Source of the DNA: Fragilariopsis cylindrus CCMP1102
Lineage: Eukaryota; Bacillariophyta; Bacillariophyceae; Bacillariales; Bacillariaceae
Assembly (NCBI GenBank): GCA_900095095.1
Contig: FMBT01000592.1
Location: 1 to 40,703 of the forward strand
DNA length: 40,703 nt
Reading direction: 5' to 3'
Shown piece by piece: positions 21,255-31,362 of this stretch; within the stretch, counting starts at the first letter, position 1, and every line of letters starts with the position of its first letter. Position numbers and translations under genes: made by a program. The notes below the pieces were generated by a model. The model made no database searches. It was not told the DNA's origin and worked only from the letters and a program-made list of their open reading frames with translations.

Positions 21255-22745
21255 TTGAGTTGCAAGTGTCCCTCAAACCGCCGCATCGAGCTGGAACGCG
21301 CCAATGATGACAAAGATAATAGTAACAGTAACAATAACAACAACAATAACAATAACAGTAATATTAACAGCACAAATCATACATTACATTCTGAGTGGAT
21401 GAAAGCTATTCCTCCAATCCATTTTCCAAAAGTTTGTAATGTGAATAAAAATTATGATTTACCACTAGCTGCCCCTTTTGAATTGATTACTAACACCAAC
21501 AGAGAGCAATATTATGAATCATCCTCAACAAATGTATTTCCACCGTCCTCTTTATGTTAACACAGCAAATAGTATGTCTTCATATATACCTAGTGTGGTA
21601 GCACCTACCAAAGAACTAACTGTTCCGGTATGTAAATCAAAAGATGAGAAGGTGAAGAAGCTTAAGAAGCAACCACCAATGTTGCAAGAACAATATCCAT
21701 TACTACCACATATTTGAAAATCAAAGGAAGACAACAATACATTGTTGAAAGAAGTTATTACATATTTTGGCAGGGATTGTATCATGAATGAATTCCTTGG
21801 TGTAGAGAAGAAATAGGCAGTGACTGTTGATATACAACAACCAAGTGGAAGAGTCGTCTTGTTGCACCAAGTAGCAAAGAGTTGTGTTTGAAGAAAGTGG
21901 TTGATTCAAGTACTTGAGCGTCAGGAGGCACATCCGTGGAGGAAGCTGTAGGATGGACAATCGCATATCTTGGGAACAGTTTTCCAGAAGCACTGCAATG
22001 GGCCGGAAAAGAATTGAAGCTAACATTTCTTAAAGAAAGAATGGATGTAAATTTTGTCAGCAACAGTGTGGAAGGAAGCCAGTATAACACTTAAAGGATA
22101 ATGGGTTGTACAACAGCATTTGTTTTATCTTTATGGTGTTTGGATGACAGCCCAGAAAAGCATATACAACAACTGACTGACCACTTTGTACACCCGGTTC
22201 TTGGTCAAGCTACTATCAGCGAAGTTCATACTTCTTATTGGACAGAATCATTACTGAAAGTGACTACTAACCTACTAGAAAATGAATGGAAAGACATTGT
22301 ATTTGATGAATTTCATGCAGTATTAGGAGGCGATCATGGTTGTGGTGTATTTTCTACTCCAAGTAAGTTTATTGCATTTGATAGCAATGGCAATGCTATC
22401 AAAGATGCCATTGAGAAGGCTGGTCATATAGATTGCAGAAAAGATACGTTTGATGTTTTGAAACAAACAATAGGTCCTGTTATGAATGATTCCATGTAGG
22501 AAATCAATGGTAAATTTATCTGTATTCCAAATAATGGAACTGGTATTAGTTTTGATAGTGATAGGACCATAGACGATTGCAAGTATCACACGTTAGAGCT
22601 TATTGCAATTGGTGATCTTCAATATGCACATACAGCACTTTGGAAAAATTAGTATGGATAGGATGTGGTGCCATATATGTGGCTGGCCTTTCTAGCTCCG
22701 AGTGGGCGGACACCACATGGCACACAAGAAGCACCCCATCTGCCT
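21255..22745 (+). pseudogene. Decayed large transposon protein with a WCHIC...EW motif
   Basis: A coding-like frame runs on the + strand with many stops: TGA near 21926, TAA in SQYNT*RIMG near 22093, TAG after GPVMNDSM near 22497, and more near 22650. The best open stretch is 22101-22499 (132 residues). Downstream, LELIAIGDLQYAHTALWK is followed, across frame slips, by MDRMWCHICG and then LSSSEWADTTWHT. The order GDL...W.C..C...EW...WT recurs, to my recollection, in transposon-type proteins of stramenopile and other algal genomes. An Asn-rich part (21255-21717) may be its upstream segment. Exact superfamily not assignable by eye. Confidence 0.45.
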
Positions 22746-23456
22746 CAAATGGTTAACTACAGGAAAATGCACCATCAACTTTTTTTGTGCCCATGCCCAA
22801 ACAAAACTGATGTGCCCTATATGACACAAAGTGACAACCAGCACCCTTCTCAGGCTCTGCCAGTGGCACTTGGATCAGGTCATTCCCATTGAACCTCCAG
22901 CATCGCTCCATGTTCAGTGCCAGTCTCAGCCCCGATCCCAGTAGTTTTCCACCCCCGGCACCAAGCCGACGGAATCTTTCGCCAGCCACAACCATTCCCA
23001 TTGGTATGAATATGAGGAAGTCATCAATCAATGCTGCAAGCTCTGCTGGCAATGGACTGTATGCCGAAAGGTAGCCTTTGAGCCGGTCAAAACCAACCCC
23101 GTTGCCGCCTGTCGTTCCTGTTGGCATTTATTTGAAGCAGCCGCCAACCCCAGTTGAACTGCATATCTTCCCAGTTCGTCAGCCACCTAAAACACCAATC
23201 ACCCATGGGACTTCTGCCTATTGCTTTGAGGTCAAATTCACTGCCGCAGAAGCACGAAACACTTGGCGATTGGAAATCCGAGATGACCAAGACAGAAATT
23301 TAGTAGGTACGTTACCCTCTGTCCTGTGTAATTTTGATGATCCTTGTGTTACACCAGACAATGGCAACTTTGTCTCACCACCTTGACTATTTGAAACTAT
23401 TGACCATGTCGCTTCATCCCCTGGAATAGCCCCCCCCCCCCCCCCTCCTCCTCTTT
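22746..23456. other. More GC-rich stretch with overlapping short frames; likely element debris
   Basis: This part is visibly richer in G+C than its surroundings. A 124-residue - strand frame (23127-22753) and a 102-residue + strand frame (23078-23386) overlap. Both have protein-like composition and neither matches a family I know. A C16 tract lies at 23430-23445. Its place between two element fragments suggests a further, unidentified mobile-element segment. Confidence 0.3.
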
Positions 23457-23825
23457 TGGACAGATTCCGCAGCTCTTGATGAGCATAATGCGGCTCTCTT
23501 GAAGAATTATGATTATGACCTCTCCAAGTTGCTGCCGGATTTTCAAGACACCACTGTAGCTTTTGGCTCTGAATACCGGCCGACTGAAGATCTCCGCATT
23601 ATTCTTGGGAAGCACCTTAACTTCGACTTCTTCGAATCTACTGTGCTAAATGGTATGGATTACCATTTCACTAGTGAACTAATTGAAGATGAAAGAATGG
23701 CGGAACTCTTGGCCCAGATGGCCAGAGGAAATCATTCTTCAGCTACCTCAGATCTAAAGGGACTTAATGGAATGACAGGAAAAGATGTTACCACCAGAGG
23801 ATTCTCACTAAACCCCACATGGTGA
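23457..23825 (+). pseudogene. Retroelement pol-type fragment (region preceding the reverse transcriptase)
   Basis: A + strand frame of about 120 residues, DEHNAALLKNYDYDLSKLL and then FGSEYRPTEDLRIILGKH, followed by GMDYHFTSELIEDERMAELL and RGNHSSA, and ending after KDVTTRGFSLNPTW. This series (GSExRP, HxNF, G(M/F)DY, E(R)xxEL, RGNH.SA, DV..GF.L) is, to my recollection, the conserved segment just upstream of the reverse transcriptase domain in a retroelement group common in stramenopiles. No start codon, reverse transcriptase, integrase or LTR is present, so this is a fragment. It ends beside the truncated methyltransferase relic on the other strand. Confidence 0.55.
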
Positions 23826-23834
23826 ATTTTCAAC

Positions 23835-24299
23835 CAAATCGATATTATCGGAATGGCATAATGACGACCCATATAAGATATTGCACTGAAATGACGACGA
23901 TGATGATGATGATAAATAATTCAAGACTGTTTTGCATGAGTCTGCAATAACTCTATCTGATTTCCTTATATTTGGATATGGATCGACACGGTCTTACAAT
24001 TTGCTGCAATTACTAACGCTGGAGGTTTCATTAAAATGTCGATAAATGGGTAGTTGAAAAGGTCGATCAAAATTATCAAACGGAATAACTTGCAAGATAT
24101 TTCCTGCTTCTTGGAATGAAGATGGCGAATGTCCACATCCGAAACCAGTTTCACAGATATTGATTGTGCTTCGATGATCTTCCAGGTGGGTCAATTGGAG
24201 ACTATGTATTAGATAAGTTAATACGGCAGCTTGATTCGGAATAGAGAAATATCCCCCCTGATACTCGAGCCGTTGGAAAATCCTTCTCGATGGTTTCAT
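23835..24299 (-). pseudogene. Truncated S-adenosylmethionine methyltransferase-like relic
   Basis: From ATG at 24299, a 101-residue frame carries SIPNQAAVLTYLIHSL and INICETGFGCGHS, the latter a class I methyltransferase glycine motif (ExGxGxG), then VIPFDNFDRPFQLPI. After a stop and a frame slip near 23992-23998 the protein-like sequence continues (DSCKTVLNYL, ILYGSSLCHSDNIDLV). It then ends at about 23835, where the retroelement fragment begins on the opposite strand. The family is common in diatoms, of unknown substrate. Stop, slip and abrupt truncation argue for a pseudogene. Confidence 0.55.
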
Positions 24300-24524
24300 T
24301 GGTATGCTTCTGCTTTTGATTCCTTTATACTATTCTATTTTATCTTATACTTTCGAACTTATTTCAATCATATAACTAATTTATATCTTCATTTAGTGAG
24401 ATGAATCAGTTGAACTAAAAATTGTACGTCAGAAGGAAAAGCTAAGTTGTTATTCTCAAGAAAAGACCAGTCATTGTTAATTCAGCTGTTATAACTTAGT
24501 TACATTTGTCGCTATGGCATGTTT

Positions 24525-25139
24525 TTAGAGGGATAGGAATAATGTAGTAAGGCCGGCAATAGTCCCAACAGTGGACGTCATGATAGACACCGTACCAGAA
24601 ACAGTGGGTGCAGGGGTAGCTTCGACGGGTTCAGGAGCCTCAGAAGGAGGGACGACAGGTGCGTCAGTAGGAACATCGACAGGTGCGTCAATAGGAACAT
24701 CGATAGGTGCGTCCGTTGGCAATGGAGTTATTGCTGCGACTGGTTCAGCCTCCGGGATACAACTTAGAGGGCATCCACTAACCAAATCGGTGATGTTTTG
24801 AGGAATATTCTCGTTTTTTAAAATGACGCATTTGAAGACATCATCGGCTTTTTCCTTGCAAGCAGGACAGCGAGTTGTGATAGGGCAGAGAGCGGTATCA
24901 ACATCAACACACGATTCGATCTCCTCCGAGGTAGGAATCGCAGCAAGTTCTTCATCTGTTGGGAGAAGACTAAAGCATAGATTACTGATAGCACAAGGTA
25001 AGAGGTCGTTTTCGAGCTGTTCAAGGCAATCTGCGGGGAAAAAATCTAGTAGCCCATCTGGGATCATCTGAGTTGCGACTGCAACGAATAGGAAGGGAGC
25101 GACCCATATTGAACGGAAGAAACGCATGGCTTTGTACAT
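24525..25139 (-). CDS. Secreted Cys-rich protein with a probable GPI-anchor signal
   Basis: Start chosen at ATG 25139 (204 residues), because it places a signal peptide (AMRFFRSIWVAPFLFVAVAT) at the N terminus; a longer frame upstream lacks an ATG context and is AT-rich. Ten cysteines lie between residues about 35 and 125. Then come Pro/Asp/Ala repeats (PTDAPIDVPIDAPVDVPTDA) and a hydrophobic C terminus, SIMTSTVGTIAGLTTLFLSL, with no charged residue after it, as in GPI-attachment signals. Likely a cell-surface or cell-wall protein. No catalytic motif; family not recognised, though the design is common in diatoms. Confidence 0.75.
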   Translation of the reverse strand: MYKAMRFFRSIWVAPFLFVAVATQMIPDGLLDFFPADCLEQLENDLLPCAISNLCFSLLPTDEELAAIPTSEEIESCVDVDTALCPITTRCPACKEKADDVFKCVILKNENIPQNITDLVSGCPLSCIPEAEPVAAITPLPTDAPIDVPIDAPVDVPTDAPVVPPSEAPEPVEATPAPTVSGTVSIMTSTVGTIAGLTTLFLSL

Positions 25140-25615
25140 TTTAATTATGATAGCAGTAGTCGATTCGTTGCAGATGATCTTGACGAGAATTGAGAATATC
25201 GGCGGTAATGTTAATGAGTAAAGAATGGGCAGATGTGAAGAAATTAAAAAATTCCAATACAGTGTATTGAAGTTGAAAGTAGGAGATACATTCAACATTC
25301 AACATACGTAATACATAATAGCGCACCGTCAAGCGCACGCATAAAACTCAACGATTCCCGTGAATCAGGGACTCGATGTTTTACGAAACTAAAAAATCAA
25401 AAAATCGAATGAGATCCATGGTGGTGGCTATTATTATCAAACTACATCAATATTTTGACATTTTTCTACAGATTAATGTACACAGCAAAAGTCTGATACC
25501 GAAACCGCAAAACAACAGCAGTTAAGAAACAAAACTAATTCTATACCTCTCTATCAATTAATCTAGTTACACTCTATCAGCTAGTCTATTTACATAATAT
25601 ATCTGATGGGATACC
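25140..25615. other. Intergenic region between two - strand genes
   Basis: 476 bp, AT-rich. It must contain the promoter of the secreted protein gene and the 3' end of the FG-GAP gene. No gene or assignable motif seen. Confidence 0.5.
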
Positions 25616-27761
25616 CTACCAGCCACTTTCGTCTATCTCAACTATATCCTCTTCCTCCCCGCTGCCTAACGCAAAAACAAGAATTTTGTCCTTCTCAAAG
25701 CATGGGACGTAAATTTTCGCATAACCAGATTCCTGTTCTGCGAGCACAGATCGTCGTACCCCACAGCTATACTTCCCACTGTGGCGCCGCATTTGATTTC
25801 ACACATAAGCTTATATTCAGCTTGGAGATCACTTTGTAAGGTGTCACATTCTCCACCCTCTTCTTTGCGGGTGTTTAATTCAACCCTTCTATTAGTGATT
25901 CCTGCGGACGAAAGATGTATGCAGATTCTGCGCAATCACCCGCAACCGCAATCATCGGTCTTTTCCCTTGGGATTCGTCATCCTTCCGAGCGTGAAACGC
26001 GTATGCGAACCCGGGGCACCGGGATTTATCACGTTCCATATCTGCTGCTTAACTTGGAATCCTGTAGCGATGGTTGTCCGGATCCAAGGCGCAGTCTTCC
26101 ATGCATTCTTTCCCTTCGGAACTTTGTATGCAAAGAGTGAACCCCGCGTATTTGCCCATCAGATTGCTGTTTGTCATTACCACCCTTGTACTCGGTCATC
26201 ATCACATTGTTCGCAGTGCTTTTATTACTTTTGTCTTTGAAATTTGCTTCGTGGCTCGTTACCAAAAAGTGAGAAAAAGAGTTCCCTTGACTCAAAGATT
26301 TTATAGTACTGCCCGAATCAACGACAAGATGAGATTCCCTTTTTTCTGCCGGATCCAAATCAACCAGTATCCCACCAAAAGAAGCTCCCGGTTTATTATC
26401 AATTACACGCGAAAAAGTCACTTGAGGATTTGGTCCACGTCGAATAGAGTGTAGAGTCACCTTTTCGTCAAAAAAATTGACTCGCCAAAACTTCGATTGT
26501 GTCATCATTGGGATCCATATCCGCGACAGCAAACGTGACGTCCGGTCCTGTCGCTAGGACTCGTTCCTTCCACGGCAAATGACGTGCATCGAAAGGGTTG
26601 AAAGTAGTCCCGTCTTCTTCTAATGGTGTCCCTGTCTCGACGTCAAAATGAGGTGGTTTGGGCATTTCTAACCAGATCAGCTGCCCATTCTTTGGACGAC
26701 CTCGTTCCATTGCGTCCGACGGTCCAGAAGCGCTGGATGATATTGACCCATCACTAATATTCGACGTAGTTGAGGCGGCAACCTTTCTCAATTTTGCCCG
26801 TGCGGTTAATATAGACTGTCTACCATCACCTGTTAAATCAATCCAGATAGCTTTGTGGTAGAACCATCTATCGGTCGAATATGGATCGGTTATAGAGATA
26901 GTCCATTCCAATTGTTCATGTCCCGGATTTTTCACAACGTAAACCCCACCTCGATCCTTCCCAGGCACTAGAAATCCGTCTGCGACTAACAACGCATCCT
27001 GGGTATAACTACTACCGGCATTACTTCCATCCGAAAAGTTGCCGCCAAGAAATGGTTGTTGATGTTGATGTTGTTGTATGACATGATTTCTGCTACTAGG
27101 ACTATCATCACAGCGTTGTATTATATTGGTCGGTACTTTAGTTATCTCATTAGGCCATGAAATTGCAGACTCAGATCGTGGATTGAGCGTTTGAATATAT
27201 CCATCGTGTATATCAACACACTTCATAAAACCCCGTGGACTGGTAAGAGAAAATCCAGTTGACCAGAGTCGATCACGCAACGCTAATTTTTCTTCTTGGT
27301 TATCGAGATGTTGAGTATTATCTTTCCTCCATCGATTCCATATTGTACCACCATTGGCGGTGTTTTGCTGTTGATGTTGTACATTTCGTGACAGTGCCGC
27401 CAACGATCCAGCACCATCGCTGGATAATATTTGAAGATACCCAGGTCTTTCAATATTGATCTCTGCCAATAATTCCACACTAACGGTTGCGTACCGATCA
27501 TGTAATTCTTTTCGTTCTAGATCATCTAACCACTGATATCTATCGTAGGAAGCAAGACTGCGATCGATGTTTGTTCCATTAACTTGAACTATTAAACCAC
27601 TTTGTTGCTGTTTTCTACCTAAATCGAGCCATCTACGAGTAGGATTTTCCTCCACCGATACAATCAGTGGGAATTTCCCTGTAACGAATCTTTGTCTATG
27701 ATGATGGTTTCTGTTGCCAGCCAAGATACTTCGGAAGGACTGGGTTAAATCTATCGGTACT

Positions 27762-27805
<44 letters not shown>

Positions 27806-28355
27806 TGACGATGCCGATGACGACGACGACGATGCATCAGCGGCGGCTGCCGAATGTTGCTGCATAAGCATAATCGGCAGTTTTCGATGACAATAATGAA
27901 TATTAGATGATGAATTAATTGGCGTGTAGTTGTTGAGAGAATTGGTTGATATTGCCGCATTAGTATTGACCATAGTTGTAAGCGTTCTTGAAAAGAAGAA
28001 CGATTCAACGTACGACGAATCCCTCCAAGACACGATACAAACCCAAAAGAGAACGAACATACGTCGACCGATAGAGCGTGTCAGAGGTAGCCGCCTCACA
28101 TCCGTTGACGTTCTTATTTCCATTTTACGAACTATGTGTTTGTGCTGATGGCAATTAGTTGATGTTTCTCTTTGATCATGATTTTCAATCTCAACCTCAT
28201 CCTCATCATCCGTCATTATTATACCGATCGTTTCGCCTCGTCTTCGTTTTCTCTTCGAATTTATAACATTATTTCTTGCCAATCTATAAGTACTACTCAA
28301 CTCAGGGGGTTGTTGCTGTAGCCGCTGTGACGAACGCCGTCGTCCTCTTTTTATC

Positions 28356-28357
<2 letters not shown>
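25616..28357 (-). CDS. FG-GAP/beta-propeller repeat protein; 3' third broken by five frameshifts
   Basis: The longest - strand frame is intact from ATG 28357 to a stop just past the A7 run at 26470-26476 (about 629 residues). It includes a basic N terminus, a hydrophobic segment (RRMFVLFWVCIVSW, signal anchor), Ser/Ala runs and calcium-loop-like repeats: DLTGDGRQSILTARA and VADMDPNDDTIEVLAS. Protein-like sequence then continues in alternating frames through KVTLHSIRRGPNPQVTFSRV, KNAWKTAPWIRTTIATG, EIKCGATVGSIAVGYDDL and KIYVPCFEKDKILVFALG to TAG at 25616-25618. Frame changes lie at 26470-26476, about 26132, 26013-26016, 25884-25886 and about 25742; four of the five are one-base losses. FG-GAP-type propellers bind ligands outside the cell or in the secretory path; the specific role is unknown. 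The codon run at 28355-28393 is an ATG/CAT microsatellite, so an upstream start is unlikely. Confidence 0.65.
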
Positions 28358-28393
<36 letters not shown>

Positions 28394-28394
28394 A
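28354..28394. repeat. ATG/CAT trinucleotide microsatellite at the FG-GAP gene start
   Basis: About a dozen ATG (+ strand) repeats overlap the chosen start codon of the - strand gene. In the upstream - strand frame it would encode poly-Ile. Length variation here would shift the leader but not the protein begun at 28357. Confidence 0.8.
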
Positions 28395-28992
28395 TGAGCT
28401 GTGGCAATTGTGTATGCATGAAGAGACAGAAAGACCAAACCATGTAGTACAATAAGTATGTTTTAAATGTGTTTATGTGATGGTTGTCACGAAGTTTGAT
28501 TTTTGATTTCTTTCTTTCTAGATTTCTTTCTCTTTTCTACGCGAGAACTGCAAGCAGTAAAATACCAACTGTTGATGTGCCGATACTTTTTCGATTTTGT
28601 GAGCGAACGTGCCAGAGACAGAAAATCTTTTCAACTGCTTCCACCTGGAACTTCATGTCCCTAAAAAGGGTTGCGAAGATTACCACGGCACCCTCAGTTT
28701 GATGAAAATAAATAATAAATCTCACTCATTCTTCACTCTTCTTGAACTCCAACATTCATACCTAGCAATACGGACAGTAGGCCACATACCGACGACGACG
28801 ACGATACGAAGTCGAAAATTCCCAAGACAACAATCAAGACCCACTACAATTACATTGAAAATTGATTGTACGATCGAAATCGCCAACATCGTTAATCCAA
28901 TTGATTTTCGACACCATCATTCGTAACCTACTTGTATTGTAATCTGAATATACAACTCACGCAAGTGGTTGCAATGAGAACATAACATTAAC
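28395..28992. promoter_or_regulatory. Divergent intergenic region between the FG-GAP gene and DNAJC17
   Basis: About 600 bp between two divergent starts, so it should hold both promoters. Short frames on the + strand here have no family resemblance. No TATA box or other motif can be assigned with confidence; the call rests on arrangement only. Confidence 0.4.
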
Positions 28993-30202
28993 ATGCCCTC
29001 TAGTAGCGACAAATTAATACCTCTCAATGATCCATATGAAGTACTGGGTGTACCATTCAACGCTACCGACGCCGAAGTGAAGAAGGCTTATCGCAAATTA
29101 GCACTAAAGTATCATCCTGACAAGCAGCAGCAACAACAACAAGGGAAGAATCATGCTGCATCGGCTGAGGAGATATCCAAGAAATTCCACGACATTAAAG
29201 AGGCACGATCGTTTCTTTTGGATGCTGACCATGCCGAGGCTCGTCGAAAATTGAATGCGAAACGAGAATCGGATCGTCTTCGTCAACAGACCGAGGCTTT
29301 ACGTGAGAAGAATATGAGTGAACGGCGGAAACGTCTACGAGAAGAATTGAGAGAGAAAGAAAAGTGGCAATACGTCAATCACAATCAAAGAAGCAACAAC
29401 GGAAACAAAATAAGGAGGATGACATTGTGAATCAGTTGCGAAAGAAGGACGAAGGAAGAAAGAAGAATATGCCGAACGCGATGCCCAAAAACAGGAAGAT
29501 GATGAGCTCAAGGAGACGATACGTGAAAGAAAAACGTCAAGACATGATCAATTAGAAGAGCGACAGGTTCGACTTAAATGGGAGAGAAAGAAAATGAAAC
29601 CAAGTCCGTCAGAAGATTCTTTAGTTGTACTTTTGTCCAAACCGTTTGGTCCTGTCGAAAGTGTTGAGTTGCTTGGTAGGAAGGGCAATCAAGCACTTGT
29701 AACATTCAACGATCAGAGTAGCTGTAAACCCTGCGTGGATCATTATGCAGCTAGTACAGTCATGAGAGCTAAGTACGTTGGAAGACGCAAAGAGGTAGAG
29801 GAGGAAAGAGCCGAACATCAAGCACAAAAACAAGCTGATCATCGGTCGTCACAACATACTGATACTGATATGAACGAAAGTTTGGAAGATCGTAGAATGC
29901 GTCAAGCAGTAGAACGCGATAGACTGCTACGACAACTGGAAGAAGACGAGGACGACGACAACGATGAGAAGGAAGGAAACAGTGCTAAAAAAATGGGAAA
30001 GGATACTTTGGGTGGTATCAAGAAGAAGGAAAAAAGACTATCGTCGAAACAACAGGTATCATCAATTTTCCCACTTCCATTGCCTGACGCAGATACAGAT
30101 ATCATATATAACGATCTTTCGCCTATAGAAGCATTAGAAAAATTCGAAGGGTTTGTTTTGGGAACACGGTATCATCACGTGTCACGGTGTAAAACTAACT
30201 AA
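28993..30202 (+). CDS. DNAJC17: DNAJC17/Cwf23-type J-domain spliceosomal protein; two frameshifts
   Basis: From ATG 28993 the J domain is clear: [20 protein letters not shown], the HPD tripeptide at residues 41-43, then a charged helical region. The frame shifts at the A4 run 29360-29363 (into [20 protein letters not shown]) and again at about 29451-29465 (into [18 protein letters not shown]). Each step is a one-base loss. The third frame runs to TAA 30200-30202 and holds an RRM-like segment ([20 protein letters not shown] then [12 protein letters not shown]). The order J domain, coiled coil, RRM is that of DNAJC17, a nuclear splicing cofactor. Conserved sequence on both sides of each shift suggests sequence error rather than decay. 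Confidence 0.82.
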
Positions 30203-31362
30203 ATAACTAACTAACTAACTACCTAGATCAATGCAAAGTATCTATTTCGTCGGTTAATGGGCGATTAGAATAAAAAACTGACCTAGTAGTAGAAATATGT
30301 TTCAACACAAATATAGCAATAACTATGGAATCTAGAAAAATCAAATAAATTTATTGTTTGTGATGACGATATATATATATATATATGACGGCGACAACAT
30401 CATTTGATAATATTATACGAAAATGATGAATAATACTCTACTAAATTGGGCTTCTATAACCACAAGGCAACCATAGTTGGATTATGTTAGATCCTGTTGA
30501 TATATTTGGCTATTCAAGCCTTCCGTTCTGTCCTATCCCTGTAGTCGTTCGAAGATTAAATTTGTGAGAATCATCATATTATATATCATATTCTTACTGG
30601 AAGAATATTCCTCTCCCTTTCCCTATACGTGGTTGTCAGAACCAACAACTATATCAGACTAAAAAGTAGGTTTAATGATAAAGATCACATAGTAAACAAT
30701 ACAAGTAATATATAGTAGATTAAAGTAACTATGCATCCTAATAAATCAACTATAATCTTGTGTATTTTTTTGAACCAAAATTATGTCATAAGATGTTATA
30801 AAAATCTCACAAAAGTGTACCAGCCATTCATTCTATGATAGACTAAGCCTATATATTATGAAGGTTTTTTGAAGAGTAAGAAGAGTTATGGTTCCATCGG
30901 CAAAGTGTAGTGAGACTGAGTACTGAGTGACTGTACTATAGTTAAAGTACAATACAAAGTTGTATCGTTTTCTGCATTTACCGTAGGTTCTCAGTTCTGA
31001 GATGAATAGGGGGAGACGGATTTTCGATTTTTATTTTGTCAAAATTTGTAGAATTTGCCAAGATTGAAGATTGAAAGCGATCGAGGCGAAAAAATGAGCA
31101 AAAACAAAAATAAGAGATCGAAAGAAAAGACAACGCATAAGAGATGAATTGGAATACTATATGTATTGTAGCAACATAGCAACGTAGCAAGAGACTATTA
31201 GAGTAGACAAGGATCGAAGTGAGAAGGATATATCAACGCAATTATATCTATTTGGATGGATGGAGAGTTATGGTGCAATAATAGAAGGCGACGAAATTGA
31301 CTGAGACGATTAATTAATTAAGGACAAGGACAAGGACGACGACGACGACGACGACGACATCA
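30203..31362. other. Intergenic region between DNAJC17 and PIGA
   Basis: 1.16 kb, strongly AT-rich, with ACTAACTAACTAACTA immediately after the DNAJC17 stop, a TA microsatellite at about 30370-30386 and a GAC repeat at about 31335-31359 just before the PIGA ATG. No supportable gene. Confidence 0.55.

Noticed and set aside
23078..23460. LTRs or a reverse transcriptase adjoining the pol-type fragment
   Set aside because: I looked on both sides for direct repeats and for a YxDD-type motif and saw none; only the upstream fragment is present.
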